Positions 1 to 13,237 of a stretch of DNA of 53,556 nt are shown piece after piece. A program made the position numbers and the translations under genes. How positions within the stretch are numbered: the first letter of the stretch is position 1; every line of letters starts with the position of its first letter. The notes below the pieces were generated by a model. It saw nothing but the letters and a program-made list of their open reading frames with translations, did no database searches and was not told the DNA's origin. Source of the DNA: Plantago elongata (taxonomy: Eukaryota > Streptophyta > Magnoliopsida > Lamiales > Plantaginaceae); NCBI GenBank assembly GCA_036897095.1, contig JAYMSP010000405.1:1-53556 (forward strand). Reading direction: 5' to 3'.

Positions 1-295
1 GAGCTTCCCTGCCTAAAAAGTATCCTTGCCCCCTCCCGATCGGGCCTATCATATATAGATCAGGAAAGTATATAGAAGATCGAAAAGAGTTTTCCGCCCA
101 GAGAGCATCCGCTACCCCCTCTCCCTATCCCTTCATTAATATATAGATTAAGAAAATAGATATCAAAGAGTGTTTTCCCCCACCTATAGGCTATAAAATC
201 CCCACCCCACCCCCCACATCCGGATATGTTATGGATCAAGAAAGTAGAAAGAAGATTGAAGAGAGTTTTTCCTCGCTGGAAAAATGTTGTTTTTA
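1..295. repeat. Degenerate tandem repeat, about 3 copies of an ~88-bp unit
   Basis: Three successive blocks carry the same order of motifs: a TATATAGAT-like start, a GATCAGGAAAGTA / GATTAAGAAAATA / GATCAAGAAAGTA core, an AAGAGAGTTTT-like stretch and then a C-rich spacer. The blocks begin near 53, 138 and 226. The copies are diverged and the array may continue to the left of the window. No gene is evident; the minus-strand reading frame across it is a by-product of the repeat. Confidence 0.6.
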
Positions 296-300
296 CTGAC

Positions 301-3024
301 TTAATCATAAAATGTTATGGTTGATTCTTGAAACTTCAACCTTCAAATTCTCATCTTCAATGACCGCTTACATGATGATACACATTGCATACATTCATAA
401 TTGTGTTTCAATATTCCTAACCCATCAACTCCTCCTTTACGAAATTTATCCTAAGCATTATACAACTTCATGAACTTAAAACAATATAGTACTTCTGTGT
501 GATTTAAGCTCTTTCCCGCCTCCATAAGGTAAGTCGAAATGCTTCTTTCTCATTACCTTTCTGAAAAGAAAAAGTATTCTTGTGACCAAGTGAGAATTAG
601 CAAAGCTGATACAATAAAATAACACGACATAAAAGGCTAATTTATAATAACAAAATACTTTTAAAATACAACATCAGGATTATTCGCTTCAAGTAGTCTA
701 TTAAGCATTTCCCTCGGAATTACAAACATTCCGTCAAGACAATGTTTTTCAGAACCGACGGGGCAAAACAAGACTTGTTCGTAAGAGGCAACTATAAAGT
801 CTAAGTATGTTAGTGTTGTTGATATAAATATATATGTGAACAAATTACCACAAAATGGAGAATTGATATATTAAACTCGCACTTGCCCATGTTTCGGGTG
901 AATCGAGAGCAACTCTTTCGAGTATAGCAGTAATCATATTGACAGCCAATTAAATTTGTCATTGAGGATCATAATCAAATAAGTCATGGTTATTTTGTAT
1001 GCACGCAACTATATATAGTTTCCTTGTTTTAAGTTCATTGCCCCCGAATACAATTTAGACAATTACGGATTTCACTATTAAAGTCATCAGTATTTATCCG
1101 GTAAATTGGTACCATTTCAAGAGCAATGGTGTTTTACACCTTGAGTATTTGATATAATGGATAAAATTTTTTATTAACTGGATGAAAATATTTAAACCGT
1201 AATGCATTAAGATTTGAACATTGTTTGCTTCTTTAAACTCAAGTACGAAATCTTTAACAATTAAAATTTAATTAAGAACGTTAATAAAATAATTGAATTC
1301 GAAAGCCATAACAAAACAAAATTCAACATCCAATAGGCAGTCTCTGTGATGGTCAAAATGTCGAGCCTACTCCTCCGAAAATCAATACTTAAGCCGCAAG
1401 TGGGCCAACTCCCAATCTCATTACACTTCTTGCAACCAATAAACCTACCAAATACAAAATCACGATTTTGGTGTAATAGATAACCACAATCCAAACTTTT
1501 CATGCTATTGTAGATCTTATCCACCTTAATTGCATTGGTCTGGGATACATTCATATCCTTCAGCCTCATGTGAAGATGTAACATGCTTCACATAAACATA
1601 TTATATCAGCATATGTCAATTTTTATTGAATCAAGTTCGTCAACCCCTTCGTCCCTAGTTGATACACGTTTATTTAAAAACTCGAACAAACACAATGTGC
1701 ATTCGGATATTGTGTGTCCGGTTTGTGTTGCCATAAAAAGGTTTTGATGTGGTTCATCCGAATTGAATTAAACAAAGAAAAACTCCTGCAATTAAGAGTA
1801 CACTAACATTTTCATTCAACTTGACACATTGAACTCATTATGAGAATTACAGAGTTAAATCCATACCAAAGCTTTTATGTAAATGTCTTCTGGATGTCGT
1901 GCCAAGTACAATTTATCAAACATGATTTTCGGTATGACTGTATCTACTCGAAGTGGAAGTACACTCAAGACGGCTTTATCCATACCGATCGTGCTTAGTG
2001 TACTTTAGTTGGAAATATAAAACATAACTGAAGTGAACAACATATATCATAAGAACCATACATGCATTAGTTGTAATATTATAATCATACCTCAATCATA
2101 CAACTCTCCATGTTCTGATACGTTCGCTCCAATGATTGCAAGAACGTCTACTGGCAACTCGAGTAAATTCATATTGCTTGTTGTAATGTTCGTCCGTAAT
2201 GAATAAGTTTATTCTCGAATAGTTACGGGCAAATTGCGATCGGATTGGACCAAGAAAGAAATAATCTTGTTAAGATGCATCTATTTACTTTTATACGAAC
2301 GTAATCTCGAAGAAGATACTCAACCATATACATTCGTAGAATTAGTATCTTCGTCTTAATAATACATATCATGTTAGACCTCTAAATAACAAAATATATA
2401 AATATCAATACTAATTGATTTGTTAGACTATATAGTTGCCATAAATTTAGAAATGGAATTTCAATTTGCATATCCTGCAACGTAATATATAGTTTCCATA
2501 CCGACATGACTTACCAACTGAGTGGTTTCACACTCTGATCGAATAGAATGTTGTTGTGTTATTAATATCTCAATCCGTTTATAGAATTATATCGATGCAA
2601 TCTTTCATTCTTATTTGAATGATCAACCATAAAAGTCAGGATTATATCTATAGGACTTCATAATCTAAGTTTATTATTTTGTCGATTTCGTTCCACTTAA
2701 TAAGATGCAAATCCTATAACTTACAGTATATTGAACTTATTGTTAAAATCTGGCTTATTTTACAACAAAATAGTATTTTGTTAATTAGATTATATTTTCA
2801 AACATTTTCGAAATTAAAGCAGATGAATAATGTGTTCAAACTGTAAGTTCGAAATTAATTAGTTGATGTATTTAAATTTGTGGATTGTATAATTTAAACT
2901 ATACAATATGGAATAAAACTGACTTAATACTTAATAAGTGAGGAATACATTAAAAAAGATAGTACTTGAGTAACACAATATCTCTAAATCTGCTATGAAG
3001 TCGAACTACAATTAAATTGATCTT
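301..3024. other. Gene-free AT-rich stretch with unassigned minus-strand open frames
   Basis: No recognisable gene or element. Three minus-strand stretches read open for a while. Positions 843-661 end in a peptide with VIPREMLNRLLEANNPDVVF. Positions 1584-1261 encode about 107 residues with a CxxC-type pair (GCKKC) and a hydrophobic tail. A frame near 1985-1860 contains LPLRVDTVIPKIMFDKLYL. They could be exons of one degraded minus-strand gene, because composition and spacing are gene-like, but I do not recognise the family and see no convincing splice framework. The rest is low-complexity AT-rich DNA. Confidence 0.3.
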
Positions 3025-3029
3025 CAACA

Positions 3030-3855
3030 TGTTGATATGAGAATATGTCCAATCCGTTATTTGGATGTCTCACGAATGGATCCTAAGACACCACGGTATT
3101 ACAATGATAAGGCCTCAAAGATCTGAGTATAGGATCCCGAGCTAAAGACCATCTGAGGTCAAGCTAGGCCAACACATACAAGAATAACGTGATAGGGATA
3201 TCCGGACCAAAGTGCTACATCCGAGAGGAGGCAGGTCCGGATCATAAACACATATGAGTCTATATCCGAACCTAAAGAGAATCAAGTGTGGTATATCATA
3301 GCACGTCAGTAGAGGAGGGCACAATCAGTTCCGAACGTTTAGATCTGGAAAATTACCCTCGGATGTCTTCTCAGACGAGAGGACAAAGATGCCCTCAAAG
3401 ATCCTACAAAATGACAAATCTAGCCTTGAGGCCCAAACGGTAGATGGATTATGACAATACTATGGTCCATGGGCTTAATTAAGCATTGTTGGTTTAGTCT
3501 TAGCCCTATACTTGACACAATCCAAGGGGTCTACCCCTAAATGGAAAATCCTTTATAAATATGCGCACTTCCCAAGGTAAATCAACAAGCTCACTTGATC
3601 TTCTCACTTTACTCTAAGCTTTAGACGTTCTTTTTTACAGAGTCGATTCATAATCACTCTCGAGTAAAGTTTCACATCCAGCTTGATCCTAGGCAAGCCG
3701 GGTCTAAAGGTCCTAACCCCCACTCTTGTTACTTGTGCATGGTTGGATCCTAAGTGTTTGAGCTTGAAGTTGAAGACTACATTTGTTTGAGGACCCTAAT
3801 CAAGTGAACTTAGTTAGTTTTTGTTATACCCATGGGTTGGGCTTTTACCTCAACA
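3030..3855. mobile_element. Solo LTR of an LTR retrotransposon
   Basis: The block begins TGTTGA and ends TCAACA, a perfect 6-bp terminal inversion of the TG...CA type expected for LTRs. It is flanked on both sides by the same five bases CAACA (3025-3029 and 3856-3860), the expected target duplication length. The block is richer in GC than its surroundings. It contains a TATA-like TTTATAAATATG at 3552-3563, which would place a start of transcription near 3585 in + orientation. No internal retrotransposon sequence lies on either side, so this is most simply a solo LTR left by recombination. The lineage is unknown. The flank CAACA is itself part of a CAACACAACA run, so the duplication could be partly coincidental. 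Confidence 0.65.
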
Positions 3856-3860
3856 CAACA

Positions 3861-6800
3861 AAAGGCACCTGGTTGATTCCAAAAGAACAAAACATCATCA
3901 CTTCTCATCGTAATCATTCTTGTATCAGGTAAGAGGATCTAGGACGGTTGTATAGCAAATCGAATAGTCTGTGACCTTCCTTTCGCAATAATATGCTATT
4001 GCAACAAATAAGCTTAATTATACATGATGCATATATTGAATCGTTCAAGAATAAATAGGTTAAGTATTCTTGGAAGTATTCTTGAGTGGTTGCGATGTAT
4101 GAGGACATCAATCTGCATCACCACATACAATATTTAACCTAGCCTCAAATATGTATTCTTACTTTTCTATTGGTGAAATTACGTAATGCGTTTAAATTCT
4201 ATGTATGCTGTTATTCTTACCTACACAAAGATTTATAGGAGGAACTTTAGTTATTACCCCAGTACCGAGAATAATTCACATTTAGTTTGGTATATTTTTT
4301 GCCTTATTATTTGTGAAGTAAAGCAAAAACCAAGCAAGTTTCAGATATCCGAAATACCAATGATAAAAAAGTCGAAGGAAAAGGATCAATCCTAGCCTAT
4401 GACTCTTTATCTATTAAGTCAAAATACTTTATAATAGTTTATAATTAAGACTAAGAATTTCCTATATAAATATCATCTTTTCTAAACTTTCTTCAGGCAT
4501 AAGATAAAAAATTTATACACACTTGTTGTATAAATTATGCCTTTTTAGTAATTCTAGCAGTAGCGTATTACTTATTATTAATAGATGTTAATGAAAAAAA
4601 TGAGTACGGAACTTTTTGATGGTCAATAAAAAGTTGTGTTCATACCAAAAGACATCGGTAGGATATGCACGGATTAGTTAACATCAACCTATGATTGAAC
4701 TTGAACACGTTCAACATCCACTTCAATATATACCTACCAAATAGTAGTGCAAACGTCTTTTGCATTGGAAATATAGTTAATTGGTTGCACAAAATACAAC
4801 ATGCTTAAAAAATAGTATATAATCATACGTACTTTTATAATAAGACTCCATGTCTACGAAAGGCGTTAAGAGTCATCAACAATCATAGGAAATTCAAAAT
4901 ATAGCTGGATCCGATAAATTTTTATTCGCCTTCTCTTCGTCCTGACAAAACTCTTTGGCAGCTTGATCCTCTTCATTGTAGTTCACGGCCGAAATATAAT
5001 AAAGCGGATGCAAATGTAGCCTCCGAATTTATATAAATTCATAGGGTCACATATATGGTAATTTAGATTTTATTTTAGACAAATATTGTGTGCATAATGG
5101 GTGTATAATTATGGCCAAACATTATGGTCATAATTCAAATGGAAACAAAATCAATTTGCCAAACCTAGAGTCAATCTTAAAACAATCAGTTTAATGAATC
5201 GAAAAAATTGATTTGAAGATAATAATTTGCTTCCCATGTAAAGCTAACATACAATGAATGGACTCAACGAAATTAAACCTTCCATGTGTATTAATTTTTT
5301 TTATGTATTTTTTAATCACCATAAATCTATTAATTCACATAATGAATTTGACTCAAAGTCCTATAGCTAGATTTTGGAATAGAAACTGTACATTTCTAAT
5401 AAAAACCTTCAACTTCGGAAATCCTACTGAACCTATTCGCACTGCATAAACACACAAAAATATAAACATAATGAGTAATAAACAATTCAAGGGTAGAGGA
5501 AGATGAAACATTTGTTCTATCACTCACCATAGCATTACGCTACGACAATCTTTGATGCAACAAGATACATGATATGAATTTGTTCATGAGGGAATGAAGT
5601 CGTTTTTGGACCTTGATCATTTAGTCTGGGCACCTTCATCTTCTCCCTTGTCATTGTTGTTTATCACGGTTGTATGTTCTTCTTGTTGACACACAATTGA
5701 CTTCCTCCACGAATTATAGTATATTTTCTTTCAATGTAAGGCTGTATTTATAATGGAAAAACCCTAATTGAACTTTAGCTTATTATGGTAATGATTTACT
5801 TGTCTATAATAGTAACATTAATTTGTGTAATGTTATTTAAATGCAATCTTTCCAAATCGATTCAAATTTTTAAAAACGTTACCGAATATATATTGCGTTC
5901 ACACTCCACACGAAATTATCCTCCCAAATGAATTTAATGTAGCAACATGAAAGCACCAAACTTTCCTTACTAATATTTTTATTTTGGTAAGAAATTGGCA
6001 TGGGAGAAAAAAAAAAAAAATTCTCTCACAGATTTTAGGCTCAAGTCCTTTAGCTAGATTTTAGAATAGCAACCTAGATTTATGTAGAAATTCATTGAGC
6101 AGTCTTGTAAGGGTGGGATCGGATTACGATTGTCTCTTGAAAGTTAATTCTTTTAACTGTTTTTAGATTTAATTTTTTGCTATTGGACCTTTTCAGATAT
6201 ACATTAAGGTGTTAGCTAGTTCTTTTACTTTAGCTTGTTTATATTTTATGACAATGGTGAAAACTTGTAAATTCATAAGCTAGCTCGTCGTGTAATTTGG
6301 TAGGGAGATACTTGTTTGCTCTTGTACAGTGATATAAATATTTTTTAGCTCGTCGCGTGCTTTTCGTTTGTTAATAAGAAAAGAAAAGAAAGAGGTCAGT
6401 TTCCTTATTCAAAGCAATTCAAAGTAAATTTCCAATTGGGTTATGTGCTGAAGAAATGAATAAAGTAAATAAATAGTGGTTTTTATTTCTACATAATTTT
6501 TTCAAATTGGTCATTGGGCTCTCTTATTATCATGTTTACAAGCCCACAAAAAATCATTAAAGTGCAATTTTGGAAAATTACGGACCGGTGACTTTTTCAA
6601 ATTAATAATCCAAAAACGATCATGGTATCATTTGTGATCTATGGTAAAATAAATAAAAATTATATATTATCACACTTAATGTATAGTTTTAGATTTGAAA
6701 ACTGTATTATTTAGCATTTTCATCTGATAATATAGTTTCAGGTCGTTTTTTTCCAATTTTGTTTTTATAATTTGCTCCCAAATTGAACTTGGGACGAAAT

Positions 6801-9800
6801 TTCCCTGCAATTTTCTGTTTGGTTTGGGCCCCAATAACTTAAAGGTCCTGTGGTCGACGTGGAAAAGCAGCCCAACTTAATTTTATTAAAATGTTGATTA
6901 GGGATATCCTCTATATAGCATGTTGGGACACCTTGAATCAGGCTTAAGGCCCATATAAGAACTGAGATTGATCCAATCCAATATATTGTAACAAGATGGG
7001 CGGTAAACAAGTTGAGTAAAATAATAAGCCCAATCGATTATTAATCGTCTGAATTTGACCTGTGATTATAATCGACTCATGATTAACGGCTGTCACATGC
7101 ATTAATAAGCTGGCGCACTACTTGATTGATTGCTAACTTATTTGTTTTACCATACATCATATTTTGTAACCATACATCATATTGTACTGACTATTAAAAT
7201 TTATTTTATTCACTACAGAGTACAACATTTACAACATGACGAAAAATTAGAATTTAAGAAACTAACGTTTTGAATATGATGTTTTTTTTTTCGATTTAAC
7301 CAAACATGTGTAATGTTTTTTTTAAACATCAAACACTATAACTACTTCCTACCCTACTCATATACTAACACTACTTTACTCTTAAACCACCTTATAACTC
7401 CACCCACCAGGAATTGAACCATACAATTCTTCCTTTCCGCTCCATTTTTATTTCAGCACCACCACATGCCTCCAACCAAACATATGTAATGTGAAGTAGT
7501 TTTCTTCAATAGAAGTTGGGAAGAGTTTTGTTTAGTGAGAACTTTGCTGACTCTATAAGTGAATTCCAATAGTTAATATATCTGTGATATCGCTGAAGAC
7601 AAAATGTGGATATTGTATTAGGAAGACAACTTTTCGTCTAAAATTATATAATTGGCAAATTATCTCTATGTCTTGATCGTGGAGGCCAAACGACAAACCT
7701 CTTTCCTAAACAAATATTATATGCCAAAGATTATATATATCGTAATTCACGTAAAACATATCTATCATATCTTGAAAAATTTAAGCATCAGTATTTAAGT
7801 ACTTAACAAATTTTAACTTTCCCAAAAGGGGAATGATTGAGTCTTGTAATACAAGTAGAAAAAAGGAAAGTAAGTTTATTTAGCCTATCTATTGAGTATG
7901 TGTTGGCCACTTCAACTTGTTTAATTTATACTACTACATATGCTTTTCAAATTTTACATTCATGTTTAAAAGTAATTTTCTCTTTGTTTAATTCATTTTT
8001 TACCTTCCCCTTCTGGCAAAAAAGTTTACGAGAGCGACATTACCAGAGAAAACAAATCTTACTATGTTAAATTTGACATTTATGTTTATTAAATACACAT
8101 GAGTAACACTAAAGTCAAGATCAAACTAACACTCCATTAGATTGGTGTGATCACCTAAAACTATACTAATGGTATCCATAATTTACTTGGGATTCTTTGG
8201 AGTAAGGCGGGTACCAGGGCGATCGCTCCATATCTGAAGTTTTCATGGGTAGCTTTGGTCCCATGGAAGCTCTTCCTCGAGCTTCCTGTCATGATGGAGC
8301 TGAGGCGAATTTGTTTTCAAAAGTAAATAAATTTAAAATAGAAAATATTTAATTTGTTATAATCTTGTTTTTCTTTAATATGTCAAGCTCACATGATGGA
8401 TATATGAGGTTTAAAATAAATAAATTAATGGGAGTGCATAGTTAATTTTAATATTTTATTATTTCCATTTGATAAACTATTTTAAATCTTAAATTTTTAC
8501 TATAACTTTTCGAAAATTATTTCACATTTTTAAAATAAAACGTCCAAGATATAACTACAAGTTGATGCAATCCTTCATATTAATTTTCATTGTTTTCGCC
8601 AAAATCAACTAAAATACATATTCAAATACAAAACTACAGTTCGCGTGGAAAAATTTAAACTTCAATTGTCGCAACATCAATTTGGCCCGTAAATCTCTCC
8701 GAGTAGCGTATGAATTCTAAATAAGTGATACTTCATCAATTTGTTGTAGTGTACAAAAATGTCATTCTCTACAGATAACATTTTCAATAGTCTTAAACTG
8801 TACTGAATTTAGGGTCATTTTCATAGAAATTAACTCTGCTTGCTAATTACTGTGTGATTTGGACCTACTATTTGCCACCTGAGGTTAGTTGAAACAATTA
8901 ACCTGAAATGCTATTTCTACAGTTGTGATTGATTGTGCTGTGACTAAGTATATGTATAAAACTAGCATCACATTTTGATCCATCCAAACAAACCTGAGAA
9001 TGGAATGAAAGAACAAAATGTAATGACACGAGTGAATTATATATTATATAACATATCCATATGCAATTGAAACAACAGTAACGAATAATGATTATGTATG
9101 TAATGAAACTACATTTTCCAAGAAATATAACGTGGAAATCACAAAAGAGCACTAACTACATAACTTACACGCTAATGGACTTGAATCTTGTGTTTTCTGT
9201 AAAGCACCTCGTCCCATAAAGATCCATACTCTGCAATTAGCCCCAAATTTTTGGACAGTAGATAATTTGACCCCACAAATTTCTCAATATTATACTCTAA
9301 CAAAACTAGCTTACTCTATTAGCTACTCAATCAAAGACCATTAAGAGGAAATAGTATTGTTATGTTATGCCTACCGGTTGGTTGAAGAAAGACAATCATG
9401 TGCAAAGTATTTGAGAAATACTATCTGTTACTTATGTATATATAAATTGGGTTTGTGATGTTAGTTACTTTTTTTTATAGAATTTTTAAAATAATAAGAG
9501 TTATATTATATTTAGACACCCTAATGGTCACAAACATTAAGATTCACATATCCATGTCACATCAACATTACACTCAACTTACACCCTCTACAATCATTAT
9601 ATTTCGATGGTTACACTGTATTCAACTTTTCTTACTTTTAAACTTGACCTATTTATTTCATTTAATAAGAAAGAAAAAATAAGGCTTACGCCTATATTAG
9701 GTCTTAGAACTGGTGTCAACCCTAACACATCAAGTAAAACTTTGTTTGAACTAACTGAAATATTATTCCAATGGCTTCACCTAAGAATTCATTATTGTCT

Positions 9801-10139
9801 TGTAGTTTATTAATTTTAGTTCAAATTTACTTAATTTTTATTATAGTTTATTATACAATTTAAGGCTGTTTAATTATACCTAAATAAATAGAACAAAACC
9901 TTATTACAACATACAAATGTGAAATGTATATGGAAATAAGCCAAAACGGAGGAGCAATAGCATAAATGAACCAACCACAAGAATAAAAGAAACCAGCATT
10001 ATTCCCCAACAAAAGAAAATCTTAAAATATTCGAAAATATTCGAGTCCTTTAAAAATAATCTCAACCGCCCAAAGTAGCCATTAATACTTGTAGTACCCC
10101 ATCTTAGCTCCCCCCTTCTTCTATTCAAGAAAATATCTC
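3861..10139. other. Long intergenic region upstream of the BOP-type gene, no gene seen
   Basis: AT-rich intergenic DNA. Short frames occur on both strands (for example 7837-8070 and 8898-9152), but none resembles a known protein and their composition follows the background. Two oddities are listed as findings: a GC-richer island near 8190-8310, and a tRNA-like B-box match near 7405-7420 on the minus strand. The last 1-2 kb should include the promoter of the gene starting at 10389. I cannot place a TATA box there with confidence. Confidence 0.4.
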
Positions 10140-10388
10140 ATCTCATCACAAGCACAACCCTATAGCTTATTTGACAAACCAACACCCAAGAAACAACACA
10201 ACACAACACAACATAATCTCTCATCCTACCTCTCAAACCAATCAACCAACACAAATCAACACTACTCATCAACTATTCATCACCATCATCATCAAAACTC
10301 TAACATCACAAATGATCAAATAAACACTGTGAATCATCAAGTCCACCAATCAACAAACCCTATTCAAAACACTTTGTAGGAACTAGAA
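10140..10388 (+). promoter_or_regulatory. Probable 5' leader of the BOP-type gene
   Basis: The roughly 250 bases before the start codon are strongly CA/TC-rich and nearly free of G on the + strand, with an (ACAAC)n run near 10195-10215 and many CAAC, ATCA and CTC repeats. Such composition is typical of plant 5' untranslated leaders and differs clearly from the AT-rich DNA upstream. An ATG occurs in the leader at 10312, so a short upstream frame is possible. The transcription start is not determined. Confidence 0.45.
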
Positions 10389-13237
10389 ATGAGTCCAGAA
10401 GAGTCGTTAAGATCTCTCTCACTCGACTACCTCAACCTCCTGATCAACGGCCAAGCCTTCTCAGACGTCACGTTCAGCGTAGAAGGCCGTCTAGTCCACG
10501 CGCACAGATGCATCCTAGCTGCAAGGAGCATGTTTTTCCGCAAATTCTTCTGCGGACCAGACAGCCCTGGTGGGGTCCTAGGTGGTCCGTCTTCTCCTAG
10601 GCCCGGAGCTGGCTCCGGTGTCATACCGGTCAGCTCCGTAGGGTACGAGGTGTTTCTGCTCATGCTACAGTTTTTGTATAGTGGTCAGGTCACGATTGTG
10701 CCACAGAAGCACGAACCGAGGGCCAATTGCGGTGAGAGAGGCTGCTGGCATACTCATTGCTCCTCCGCTGTTGATTTAGCTCTTGATATTTTGTCGGCTG
10801 CGAGATCGTTTGGTGTCGATCAGCTCGCCTTGCTTACACAGGTTCGTTTTACCCTACTGTTCTTTCTTTTCAATTACAGTAGTAAATTAAAATTAATTAC
10901 CGGTTCGTCTCAAACTCAACTCTCCCTTACTTATAATTATTATTGTATAAGAAATCAAGATGGAAATATTTAAGATGAGGGTTTTGTCTTGGGATGATAA
11001 TGTAGGAGGTTGATAAATTTAATGGGGAGTTTGTTGGGTGATTAGGAACATTAGGATTTGTTGAATTTTTTGTAAGAAAAAAAAATTACAAAAGGCAAGG
11101 ATAATGGCTGGCGCATGATTAGGAACATGGCTTCTTTTTAGCTATGTAGTCTGTAGAGTAATAAAAACAAAAGAAGGAACTGTTTACAAAGTGAGAAGGG
11201 TTGGTTCATAGGAACATGAGTTTTTTAGTTATCCTTTGAAGAAAAAGCATCTATTTTGCACAATGGATAATGGATTGGTTCATTATAGAACACAAGTTTC
11301 TTCATCGGTTATTTCTTTTCTTTACCTAAAGTGAAATCAAATAAAGTTTCTTTTTTACAGAAATTATGGGAGGGCGACATAATCTGTGGTCTACAATTTC
11401 AATCTCTTTGTGTCTCTTATGTGAAATAATTGCTTAATAATTTAGTGATTTCTTGCATTGTTTATGCTTGAAGAACAAAATGTCAAGCATTGATCAGGTT
11501 GTTATAAATAATTCTATTTGTTCGTCATTAATATTATTGTGAAGTAAATTAATGAAAATGAATTGGCAAATGTCACCTGACAAGTTCTGATCTTGATTGC
11601 ATGTAACATTGTATACATTTTTGAATAGGCTTTCCCTTCTTTCAAGTTAACAGTGGAAAGGTTTCTACATTTGGTTTATGATCTCTAGTCTTGTCTCCAA
11701 CATCAGTGACATCATCAAATCTTTCTATTGCCAACTTTCCTCAATTAGCCACACAAAATGGAAATTAATATCTGACTATTAATGCAATATAGACACAACA
11801 TATGCACCATACCCTACCCAATATCATCACTTCCATTCAAACTAATTTAACAAAGTTAGGTATCAACTGGTTTTAGTGTTCCACAATTAATTATCATCAT
11901 GTACATTGTCACTAGGAAATGGTTTTCTCTATTTCTGTCTCTTAAAGTCAATGCTAAGATTCTTTCTCCCAAAGCAAAAGTGGCCTAATATGGAAGAGTG
12001 TGGATCAACTAAGAAACTGTTGTGATCCTCAATAATAAGTTTGTTCAACTTTTAATTCCTCATATAACTTATAGATAGATAGATATCCTTGATATATTGG
12101 TTCGCAAATTAACCAAGTGATAACCTCTTTAATATGTTCATATATATGATTCTTTCTTTCCGAGTGGCGTTTTTTGAATGACTAGTATAAGGCAAAGAAT
12201 GTGTTACCCAAATTTGTAGTGAAACTAGCAAATTGTTGCGTTTAAAGTGATTAATGTATCAATGGTGTGATAAAAGTTGAAGCTTCGACTTGATTATGCA
12301 GAAACAATTGTCAAGCATGGTGGAGAAAGCCTCAATTGAGGATGTGATGAAGGTTCTAATAGCATCAAGAAAACAAGAAATGCATCAACTATGGTCTACA
12401 TGTTCTCACTTAGTAGCAAAGTCGGGCCTCCCATCTGACATCCTAGCCAAGCACCTCCCTATTGACGTGGTTGCGAAAATCGAAGAACTCCGCCTCAAGT
12501 CCACTCTTGCTCGCCGCTCCCTCATGCCACACCCTCACCCCCACCACCATGACATGGGGGCAGCGGCTGACCTAGAAGACCAAAAGATACGAAGAATGAG
12601 GCGAGCCCTTGACTCCTCCGATGTTGAACTAGTCAAACTAATGGTCATGGGAGAAGGCCTCAACATTGACGAAGCATTAGCCCTCCATTACGCGGTTGAG
12701 AATTGCAGCCGAGAAGTTGTAAAAGCCTTACTTGAACTAGGGGCAGCAGATGTTAACTACCCGGCTGGCCCCGTAGGCAAAACCCCTCTCCACCTTGCCG
12801 CAGAAATGGTGTCCCCGGACATGGTAGCCGTGCTACTTGACCACCATGCAGACCCAAATGTTCGAACCGTTGATGGTGTCACTCCACTAGATATCCTGAG
12901 AACCCTAACTTCAGATTTTCTATTCAAGGGAGCTGTCCCGGGGCTAAGCCATATCGAACCAAATAAGCTAAGGCTTTGTCTTGAACTTGTTCAATCAGCT
13001 GCAATGGTTATTTCGAGGGAGGAGGCGAATGCAAGCGCAGCTGCAGCATCTGGGGAGATATATCAGCCTATGGGTGAGCAAGATCGAGCGAGCGGGTCGA
13101 GTAACATCAACATTGATTCACGAATGGTGTACTTAAATCTTGGGGCGCAAATGGGAGGGAAAGGAGATGAAAGCAGCAGCCAAGGAAGGCAAAGACATGA
13201 TGGTTCGATGTTTCATCATCATCATGATCAGTATTAG
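10389..13237 (+). CDS. BOP: BLADE-ON-PETIOLE / NPR5-like BTB-ankyrin transcriptional co-regulator (two exons)
   Basis: Exon 1 is 10389-10841 (ends ..CTTACACAG|GTTCG) and exon 2 is 12302-13237 (after ..TTATGCAG), phase 0, giving 462 residues, the usual size for BOP proteins. The join LALLTQ/KQLSSMVEKAS matches the conserved intron position of the family. Residues about 20-105 form the BTB/POZ domain (FSDVTFSVEGRLVHAHRCIL). A C2HC-type finger follows (C114, C119, H121, C124). Residues 152-230 are the NPR1/NIM1-like helical region. Ankyrin repeats span about 245-352 (GKTPLHLAAEM). The C terminus holds the BOP-specific YLNLGA motif (428-433) and a His-rich tail. By family knowledge, BOP proteins lack DNA binding, work in the nucleus with TGA bZIP factors and as CUL3 substrate adaptors, and pattern leaf bases, organ boundaries and abscission zones. 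The frame is intact, with no damage seen. BOP1 versus BOP2 assignment is not possible here. Confidence 0.96.
10842..12301 (+). other. Single intron of the BOP-type gene
   Basis: A 1460-bp intron with GT at 10842 and AG at 12300-12301, in phase 0 between codons Q151 and K152. It is AT-rich and contains no element or frame that I recognise. Open reading continues 132 bases into the intron before a stop at about 10973, so an unspliced transcript would give a truncated BTB-only protein with an unrelated tail. Confidence 0.9.

Noticed and set aside
10427..10663. Minus-strand 78-residue frame opposite BOP exon 1
   Set aside because: It is the antisense shadow of a GC-rich conserved coding exon.
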